Positions 1 to 4,987 of a DNA stretch of 7,450 nt are shown here, in pieces. Source of the stretch: DAOTVC01 sp034437215. Its GTDB lineage: Bacteria; Chloroflexota; Anaerolineae; B4-G1; SLSP01. The translations under genes and the position numbers were made by a program. The notes beneath the pieces were generated by a model. It did no database searches. It saw nothing but the letters and a program-made list of their open reading frames with translations, and was not told the DNA's origin. The stretch covers positions 1 to 7,450 of the forward strand of contig DAOTVC010000146.1 in the NCBI GenBank assembly GCA_034437215.1. Direction: 5' to 3'. How positions within the stretch are numbered: position 1 is the first letter of the stretch; each line of letters starts with the position of its first letter.

Positions 1-1
1 C

Positions 2-1162
2 GGCCTCAGCCCGCTGCTGGCCGGCTACACCGTCGTCGTTCAAGGATACGGCACCCAGGATTCGGCGGTCGTCGTGGAACCCACCCCCACCCCTGCCCCC
101 TCTCCGACCCCGCGCCTCGACCCCTGCCTGGAACTGGATCCCGACTGCACTGACGAACAGATCCAGACCATCTACGTCCGGGGCTACAACTGGCCCCTCA
201 ACAATCAGGTCAAGAAGATCGCCATCTACTGGGACGAGGTCCTACAGGACAGCTTCAAACCCTCCAGCGGCACCTTCGTCTACCAGATGACGGTCAACGG
301 TGTAACCGAAGGCGTCCACACCATCACCGCCCAGACCGAGGATAATCAGGGGAACTTCGTACCCGAGCCCGACGGCGCGGTGGACAGCGTCACCTTCCTG
401 CGCCCCTGTTCTGTCGAACCCACGGGGCCTACCCCCACCCCCCTTCCCAACGCGCTTCCCGACCTGGTCATCCCCTCCCTGCAGGTGAGCGAGTACATGA
501 CCGGCGAGCTGGGAACCTACGAGACGGTGCGGCTGCAGGCCAGCGTCGCCAATCAGGGTGTGGCGGACGTGAGCTCCCTCTTCTGGGTCGACCTCTACCT
601 CGACCCCGACCTCGACCGGCCCCTCAACGAGCAGGCGAGTGTGGACTACGTCGCCATCAACGGCCTCGCCGCCGACTCCCTGATCTATTTCACCATGTAC
701 GTGCCCGGGGAAAATCTCCCGGCGCCCGGCACCTACAGCGTCGTGGCCGTCGCCGACACGTGGGAGCAGATCAGCGAATCCGATGAGACCAACAACCTCA
801 GCGCGCCCCTCACCTTCACCGTCACCGTGCAGAATCCCGAGCCCACCCCCACGCCCACGCCCGAAACTCCCCCCGGAGATCCGGGCGCCATCGAAGGGCG
901 CACCTACATCTATATCGAGGATCAGCTGCAGAGCCTGAGCGGTGTGGGCATCTACGTCTACGATCAGGAGGGCCGCCTCATGGGTTCCGGCTTCTCCGAC
1001 TCCAGCGGCCTCTACCAGATCACGGACCTGCCCGCCGGAGACTACACGGTCGTCGGCATCGTCCGCATGGGCGACGTCCTCTACCAGGACCAGATCATGG
1101 TGACCGTCTGGGAGGGGGCCACCACCCAGGGTGCGGACTTAGTCCTGGAGCCAACGTACTGA
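2..1162 (+). CDS. Modular cell-surface protein with CARDB-like domain, C-terminal part (5' truncated)
   Basis: The reading frame is open from the first base of the window, so the N-terminus lies outside; the GTG at 74 is an internal valine codon. There are 386 visible residues. Residues 1-24 end a previous beta domain. A PT-rich linker follows (about 25-40), then an Ig-like domain (about 42-136) with cysteines at 42, 49 and 136. A second PT linker leads to a CARDB-like domain (about 152-276), recognised by the LPDLVIPSLQV opening, the ASVANQG core and the SDETNN turn near its end. A third PT linker leads to a carboxypeptidase-regulatory-like beta sandwich (about 295-384) with the SGLYQITDLPAGDYTV pattern. 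CARDB and carboxypeptidase-regulatory-like domains are generally extracellular adhesion or scaffold modules. I see no enzyme motif and no C-terminal membrane anchor. The stop codon overlaps the next start by one base (TGATG), so the two genes are probably translationally coupled. The domain calls are from pattern, and the exact role is unknown. Confidence 0.85.
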   Translation, partial: GLSPLLAGYTVVVQGYGTQDSAVVVEPTPTPAPSPTPRLDPCLELDPDCTDEQIQTIYVRGYNWPLNNQVKKIAIYWDEVLQDSFKPSSGTFVYQMTVNGVTEGVHTITAQTEDNQGNFVPEPDGAVDSVTFLRPCSVEPTGPTPTPLPNALPDLVIPSLQVSEYMTGELGTYETVRLQASVANQGVADVSSLFWVDLYLDPDLDRPLNEQASVDYVAINGLAADSLIYFTMYVPGENLPAPGTYSVVAVADTWEQISESDETNNLSAPLTFTVTVQNPEPTPTPTPETPPGDPGAIEGRTYIYIEDQLQSLSGVGIYVYDQEGRLMGSGFSDSSGLYQITDLPAGDYTVVGIVRMGDVLYQDQIMVTVWEGATTQGADLVLEPTY

Positions 1163-2433
1163 TGAACAAGCGCGTGCTTCTCTCCTGGATCGTAACACTC
1201 CTGCTGGTCGCCGCACCAGCCGCCACCGTCCTGGCGCAGGATAGTCCCTGGCCCGGAAGCGGTGAGTCCCTGCAGGTCTCACCCTCCGACCAGGCGCGGC
1301 AGGTCAGCCTGAGTCTTCAGGACAGCCATCTGGCGCTGGCCTGGGCGGGCACCGACATACAACCGGGCATCTTCATCTCGGAACGCCAGCCGACGATGTG
1401 GACCAGCCCGGACATCGTGACCCAGGCCGCAGGGAGCCGCTTCCCCTCCCTCACCCACGACGGCGCCGGAGATCTCCTGATCGCCTGGCTCGAGGGGGAG
1501 GACGCCGGGCAGGTGATGCAGATGGACGTCGCCACCCAGGTCACCCAGACCATCGCGTCCGACATCTACGGGGACGCCTTCCCCCACCTCCTCGTCGCAC
1601 CCGGCGGGGAGCATATCGTCTACGCCGCGGCCGAAATTGAGGCCAACCGGACCAAGACCGATCTCTACCACACCTACCGCCCTGCAGGTCAGGATACCTG
1701 GCCCGGCCCCACCGTCGTCATCACCCGCGCGCAGGTCCAACCCGGCGAGCCCGGTGGCGTCTGGTATCCGCGGGCAGCGGTGAACACGACCGACGGGCGC
1801 CTGCACCTCGTGTGGGAGCAGACGACGCAGACCATCTCCCGCACCGTCTGGTACATCTCGGGCGCGCCGGTGAGCGGCAACGTCAGCTGGGGAACAGCCC
1901 AACAGCTCTCGCCCCAGGGGCAGATGGCCGTGCGCCCGGATGTGAAGATGGATGCCAACGGTGTGGTACACGTCGTGTGGAGCGAGATCGCCGAGGGAAC
2001 AGAAGCCAGTCCTCTTCAACAGTTCATCAACTACCGGCGCCTCTCAGGCAGCACCTGGTCAGCCGCGAAACGCATCGACCCCACCGCCGTCAGCGTGAAC
2101 TACCTCTACCCCACCAAGGCCACACCCCGCCTGGCTCTGGGAAGCGAACAGATCTGTGCAGCCTGGCACGGCTATCGGGGGGAGACGGGCAAGGAGGACA
2201 TCCTCCTCCGCTGCTCGAAGAACAGCGGGCTGAGCTGGGATACGACCTTCAACGTCTCCGAAAACCGCAACGCCCTTTCTCTGATGCCGGCGATCCAGAT
2301 GGATACCGATGATGAGCTCTACGTCGCGTGGCAGGATCTCACCGTAGGGCCCATCACCTACTGGGGCGCCTACTTCCGGACGGGGCGTGCGGAGTTCCGC
2401 GTCTACCTCCCGCTAGTGATGAGGAGTAAGTGA
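1162..2433 (+). CDS. Secreted sialidase-like (BNR/Asp-box) beta-propeller protein with YLPLVMR C-terminus
   Basis: 423 residues. Residues 1-25 form a clear Sec signal peptide (MNKR, hydrophobic core, cleavage probably after VLA at 23-25). The mature part has seven evenly spaced copies of a P-x-hydrophobic...D/G...hydrophobic-AW/VW pattern, at about residues 46-62, 93-110, 139-156, 201-219, 257-274, 321-336 and 374-391. This fits a seven-bladed propeller. An Asp-box-like turn (SKNSGLSWD) lies at 352-360. Propellers of this type bind or cleave glycans, but I cannot identify the arginine triad and Tyr/Glu pair of a true sialidase, so a binding or structural role is as likely. The C-terminus (EFRVYLPLVMRSK) matches a tail I recall on many secreted Chloroflexota proteins, possibly a sorting signal. 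The ATG overlaps the upstream stop by one base. A weak GGAG at 1147-1150 is the only visible ribosome binding site, which supports coupling. Confidence 0.85.
   Translation: MNKRVLLSWIVTLLLVAAPAATVLAQDSPWPGSGESLQVSPSDQARQVSLSLQDSHLALAWAGTDIQPGIFISERQPTMWTSPDIVTQAAGSRFPSLTHDGAGDLLIAWLEGEDAGQVMQMDVATQVTQTIASDIYGDAFPHLLVAPGGEHIVYAAAEIEANRTKTDLYHTYRPAGQDTWPGPTVVITRAQVQPGEPGGVWYPRAAVNTTDGRLHLVWEQTTQTISRTVWYISGAPVSGNVSWGTAQQLSPQGQMAVRPDVKMDANGVVHVVWSEIAEGTEASPLQQFINYRRLSGSTWSAAKRIDPTAVSVNYLYPTKATPRLALGSEQICAAWHGYRGETGKEDILLRCSKNSGLSWDTTFNVSENRNALSLMPAIQMDTDDELYVAWQDLTVGPITYWGAYFRTGRAEFRVYLPLVMRSK
2421..2426 (+). promoter_or_regulatory. Ribosome binding site inside the end of the propeller gene
   Basis: GAGGAG lies 8 bases before the ATG at 2435. 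It is embedded in the last codons of the upstream gene, which stops at 2431-2433. It fixes the start of the next gene and implies co-translation across a 1-base gap. Confidence 0.7.
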
Positions 2434-2434
2434 G

Positions 2435-3058
2435 ATGCAAAAGCGCAGTGAGGTCTTGGTTCTCTTCGGATTCGGACTGATTCTCGTCGTAGCCCTGCTC
2501 GTCCTCTGGGTCACCCTGAGCGGCGGGAGCAGCCTCTTGCCGGTGCAGCGACCGACGGCGGAGTGGCGGGGCACCGCTCCGAAAATGCCGCTGGAGTTGG
2601 CGGTTCAATATGGAGCCCTGCGCGCCCGCGAGTGGACCTCCGACGCCCAGCTGATCTGGGTGAAGGGCTCCTGGCGACCGACGGCAGAGGCCCTGGAGGA
2701 GGAGCATCCCGCCATCGCCTGGTCTCTCTACTACTACTCACCCTCCAAACGGGAGACCGCATCGGTAACCGTCAGAGGTGAGGAGACCTTCTGGGTCCCT
2801 CCCCGCCCGGTCGAAGCCACGCCCAGCCCCCTGGCGCCCTTCCCCCCACCTCAAGGTATCGAGGTCGCCTGGATCAGCTTCCGGGCGGCAGGCGGCGATA
2901 CCTTTCTCGCCGCTCACCCCGATGCCCTCGTCCAGTATCGTCTGCAGAGGAGCGACGAGCGCCTGGTCTGGGCCGTGCTGGCACTCGACGCCGGGGAAAG
3001 CCTGGAAGTAAAGGTGGATGCCCTGACAGGACAGGTCATCCCATCCCATGACTCTTAA
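2435..3058 (+). CDS. Single-pass membrane protein with two possible PepSY-like halves
   Basis: 207 residues. A short basic N-terminus (MQKR) and one hydrophobic segment (about 7-29) give an uncleaved signal anchor, with the rest outside the membrane. The extracytoplasmic part splits into two similar halves, about 54-122 and 141-203, joined by a proline-rich linker (PVEATPSPLAPFPPP). The second half ends with an alternating strand and VKVDALTGQVI, which resembles the terminal strand of PepSY domains (V-D-x-x-T-G-x-V). The first half has a matching order: a short helix-like start, then YYYSPSKRETASVTVRG. PepSY domains are often inhibitory or binding modules next to peptidases and envelope proteins. 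The PepSY reading is tentative, since it depends mainly on the last strand. The gene sits between the propeller gene and tadE in the same direction, so an accessory envelope role with the Tad-like proteins is plausible but unproven. Confidence 0.75.
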   Translation: MQKRSEVLVLFGFGLILVVALLVLWVTLSGGSSLLPVQRPTAEWRGTAPKMPLELAVQYGALRAREWTSDAQLIWVKGSWRPTAEALEEEHPAIAWSLYYYSPSKRETASVTVRGEETFWVPPRPVEATPSPLAPFPPPQGIEVAWISFRAAGGDTFLAAHPDALVQYRLQRSDERLVWAVLALDAGESLEVKVDALTGQVIPSHDS

Positions 3059-3082
3059 AGCACCACTTTCATATCTTAACTG

Positions 3083-3088
3083 AGGAGG
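3083..3088 (+). promoter_or_regulatory. Consensus ribosome binding site of tadE-like gene
   Basis: AGGAGG lies 5 bases before the ATG at 3094, in a 35-base gap. It is a full anti-Shine-Dalgarno match, stronger than the sites of the genes upstream, which suggests a higher translation rate for the pseudopilin. I see no convincing promoter in the gap. Confidence 0.8.
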
Positions 3089-3093
3089 ACATC

Positions 3094-3486
3094 ATGAAAA
3101 ACCAAAAGGGTCAGAGCATCGTTGAAACCGCGTTACTTCTGCCGCTGCTGCTGATGTTGTTAGTAGGGCTTCTGGATCTCGGACGTGCTTACTACGTGAT
3201 CGTCGCCCTGCGAGATGCCGCCGATGAGGGCGCGACCTACGCCTCCATCGCCCCCACCGACCTCGATGGGGTCAGAGCACGCGCCGTGGAGGCCCTTGGC
3301 CCCCTGGTCAGCGTCAATCCTAACGACATCAGCATCGAGACACCCCAGATCGTCGCGGGCCAACCCGTCACCGTCACCGTCCACTACAACTACCAATTCT
3401 ACATCCCCCTGGCCGATCCCTTCATGCCCGAGGACGGCCTCATTCTGCAGGGCGTTTCGGCGCACGCGATCGCCAACACTTACTGA
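3094..3486 (+). CDS. tadE: TadE-like pseudopilin (Tad/Flp pilus minor component)
   Basis: 130 residues, a normal length for TadE-like proteins. The N-terminus is MKNQKG followed by QSIVETALLLPLLL and a single membrane helix to about residue 28. It then has the DLGRAYYVIVALRDAADEGA stretch (28-47) typical of TadE-like proteins. G6 followed by glutamate at position +5 (E11) matches the type IV prepilin-peptidase site; in Aggregatibacter, TadE and TadF are processed this way by TadV. The remainder (about 50-130) is a small extracytoplasmic beta-rich domain ending ANTY. TadE proteins are minor pseudopilins needed to build Flp pili, or act with TadG in a Tad secretion machine. The neighbouring TadG-like gene, 46 bases downstream, supports the assignment. 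No tadV, tadA or flp gene is in the window, so the processing enzyme must be elsewhere. Confidence 0.9.
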   Translation: MKNQKGQSIVETALLLPLLLMLLVGLLDLGRAYYVIVALRDAADEGATYASIAPTDLDGVRARAVEALGPLVSVNPNDISIETPQIVAGQPVTVTVHYNYQFYIPLADPFMPEDGLILQGVSAHAIANTY

Positions 3487-3520
3487 TGATGGTTGATGCA
3501 GATCACCGATATCACTATTT

Positions 3521-3526
3521 AGGAGG
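3521..3526 (+). promoter_or_regulatory. Consensus ribosome binding site of TadG-like gene
   Basis: AGGAGG lies 6 bases before the ATG at 3533, in the 46-base gap after tadE. It decides the start, which keeps the RGQS motif at the very N-terminus as expected for this family. No terminator-like hairpin is apparent in the gap, so co-transcription with tadE is likely. Confidence 0.8.
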
Positions 3527-3532
3527 AGAACA

Positions 3533-4729
3533 ATGAAGGACGAACGTGGACAATCTATGATTCTCATCGCATTGGCCATCGTCGGGCTTATCGCTGTCAT
3601 CGGCCTGGCCCTGGACGGTGGACGCCTGCACACGAACCGCCGGCTGGCACAGAACGCGGCCGACGCTGCAGCGCTCGCCGGGGCGCAGCTCCTGCTGTAT
3701 GGCGCCTGTGATGGTGGGCCCAGTGATGCAGCCATTCGAGACGCCATTATCAAGTACATCTCCCAGAACGGGGTCCCTGTGGACCCCGGCAACCCCGCCG
3801 CCAACATCAACGCCTGGTACGTCAACGGCTACGAGCAGCGACTCCAGGGCGTCGGATTGGGCTCCGTGCCCGCAGACGCCCGGGGCGTCGAAGTCGAGAC
3901 CTGGTACAGCGAGGACACCACCTTCATGCGCGTGGTAGGCACCGACGATATGGAGACCGGGGGCGCAGCCATGGCCCTGGTCGGCCCCATCATCCAGCTG
4001 CCCGGCGGCATGCCCATCCTGCCCGTCGCCGTGCCCGACGATGTGGTCGTGGGCATGCCCTCCGGCACGGAGTTTGAAGTGGAGAACGACGTCTTCTGCA
4101 AGGTTTACGATGGACAGTGCATCGGCGATCCCGGAGATGCCTCCTCGATGCGCGGCTGGCTCAACTTCGACTACATCTACAACATCGAGCACTACACACA
4201 GCACGATCCCCTGCGGCGCACCCTCAAAGCCACCACCAACGCCAACGACATCCGTCGCTATATCACCGGCGAGATCCCCACACCGCCCATCTTCCTGGGC
4301 ACCCAGCCCGAACCGCTGCCCCCCGATCCGCCCGTGACCGTCTACATCGATGGGGACTTCATCCACGGCGAGCCCGGTCAGAAACAAACGGCCAATCATG
4401 CTATTTTCGACCACTGGGCCGGCGAGACCGTCTTCCTACCCGTCTTCGACGTCGTCTACGCGCCCAACTACCTCGACGACAACGACGATCAGTTCCCTGA
4501 CCCCTACGTCGACTCGGGACAGACCTGGCCCAACCAGAACCAGTACATGTACCACATCGTGGGCTTCGCCGCTGCCAAGGTCTGCGATCCGGCAATCGAC
4601 ACCACCTGCCAGGGCAATCCCCACGACCTCGTCGGCACCTTCGAGGAGTATATCACCAGCGGCCAGATCGATCCTACCAAGCCCATTCCCTGCGACGCCA
4701 CGCTGAAGAGTGCGGTGCTCTGGAAGTAA
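3533..4729 (+). CDS. TadG-like Flp pilus-assembly protein
   Basis: 398 residues. The first 51 residues match the TadE/G-like N-terminal family (PF13400 type) closely: RGQSMILIALAIVGLIAVIG, then LALDGGRL, then an AADAAALAGA segment at 42-51. One membrane helix (about 9-26) anchors the protein; the rest is extracytoplasmic. Position +5 after the G of RGQ is leucine (L11), not glutamate, so prepilin-peptidase cleavage is not expected, unlike the TadE partner. The exported domain has cysteines at 59, 189, 196, 351, 359 and 387, several of them in pairs that could form disulfides. It also has a GWLNFD motif (208-213), which I recall in this type of protein, and an acidic DDNDDQFPD segment (315-323) that could bind a cation. 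TadG-like proteins are thought to link the pilus machine to the envelope; this one lacks a recognisable von Willebrand A domain. It is the last gene of the plus-strand group. Confidence 0.88.
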   Translation: MKDERGQSMILIALAIVGLIAVIGLALDGGRLHTNRRLAQNAADAAALAGAQLLLYGACDGGPSDAAIRDAIIKYISQNGVPVDPGNPAANINAWYVNGYEQRLQGVGLGSVPADARGVEVETWYSEDTTFMRVVGTDDMETGGAAMALVGPIIQLPGGMPILPVAVPDDVVVGMPSGTEFEVENDVFCKVYDGQCIGDPGDASSMRGWLNFDYIYNIEHYTQHDPLRRTLKATTNANDIRRYITGEIPTPPIFLGTQPEPLPPDPPVTVYIDGDFIHGEPGQKQTANHAIFDHWAGETVFLPVFDVVYAPNYLDDNDDQFPDPYVDSGQTWPNQNQYMYHIVGFAAAKVCDPAIDTTCQGNPHDLVGTFEEYITSGQIDPTKPIPCDATLKSAVLWK

Positions 4730-4770
4730 CCGGAGAGGGGCGAAACGAGAACCATAGAACGAGGGGGTCG

Positions 4771-4835
4771 CCGAACAAGCATAGCCAAACAAGCATAGCC
4801 GAACAAGCATAGCCGAACAAGCATAGCCGAACAAG
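4771..4835. repeat. 14-bp tandem repeat, four full copies plus a partial fifth
   Basis: The unit is CCGAACAAGCATAG. Full copies start at 4771, 4785, 4799 and 4813, and a 9-base partial copy lies at 4827-4835. Only the second copy differs, with A instead of G at its third base. It lies 41 bases after the TadG-like stop codon, between convergent genes. As 14 is not a multiple of three, the minus strand reads the same cysteine-rich 14-residue peptide in all three frames without a stop, while the plus strand has TAG in every unit. I see no sign that it is translated. Confidence 0.95.
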
Positions 4836-4862
4836 AAGCCGTCGTGGTGTCCTCCACACGCA

Positions 4863-4895
4863 ATCTGCCCACGCTCGATCAGAGCGTGGGCAGAT
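4863..4895. terminator. Strong hairpin between convergent genes, probable terminator
   Basis: Perfect 14-bp inverted repeat (arms 4863-4876 and 4882-4895) around a 5-base loop, GATCA. It is GC-rich and lies 133 bases after the plus-strand operon ends. The bases that follow on the plus strand (CCCTTTC) are only weakly T-rich, so it is not a textbook intrinsic terminator. It may block read-through or protect the 3' end of the mRNA from either side. Confidence 0.6.
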
Positions 4896-4902
4896 CCCTT
4901 TC

Positions 4903-4950
4903 GGGTGTGTTTCAATCCAGTTGTGAGCTATCCCTGGCTGAAACACACCC
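4903..4950. terminator. Second hairpin between convergent genes, probable terminator for the minus-strand unit
   Basis: Perfect 12-bp inverted repeat (arms 4903-4914 and 4939-4950) around a 24-base loop. The loop can pair further, CCAG at 4917-4920 with CTGG at 4934-4937, giving a longer imperfect stem. It lies 37 bases past the stop of the minus-strand gene. On the plus strand it is followed by AGCTCTTTCT, a poor T-tract. Together with the neighbouring hairpin it forms a two-hairpin block between the two converging units. Confidence 0.55.
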
Positions 4951-4987
4951 AGCTCTTTCTATAGACTACCCGGGTTCGCGGTCGCTC

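Noticed and set aside
74..76. GTG as the start of the first gene
   Set aside because: The frame is open upstream to base 2 and encodes a beta-domain end that runs straight into the PT linker; the protein also needs a signal peptide, which is absent here.
1279..2019. 246-codon minus-strand reading frame
   Set aside because: It is antisense to the propeller gene, whose signal peptide, seven repeats and tight gene junctions are convincing; long shadow frames are expected at this GC content.
3515..4414. 299-codon minus-strand reading frame
   Set aside because: Antisense shadow of the TadG-like gene; the plus-strand protein has a clear family N-terminus and an AGGAGG site.
4771..4835. Possible CRISPR array
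   Set aside because: The repeats are 14 bp and directly abutting with no spacers, and no cas-like gene is present.
4436..4946. Minus-strand reading frames crossing the 14-bp repeat (cysteine-rich repeat peptide)
   Set aside because: They run antisense through the end of the TadG-like gene and through both spacer elements, the same peptide appears in all three frames as a result of the 14-base period, and no ribosome binding site supports them.
4960..4987. GGTTCGCG as a tRNA T-loop fragment
   Set aside because: No acceptor, D or anticodon stems can be folded around it.
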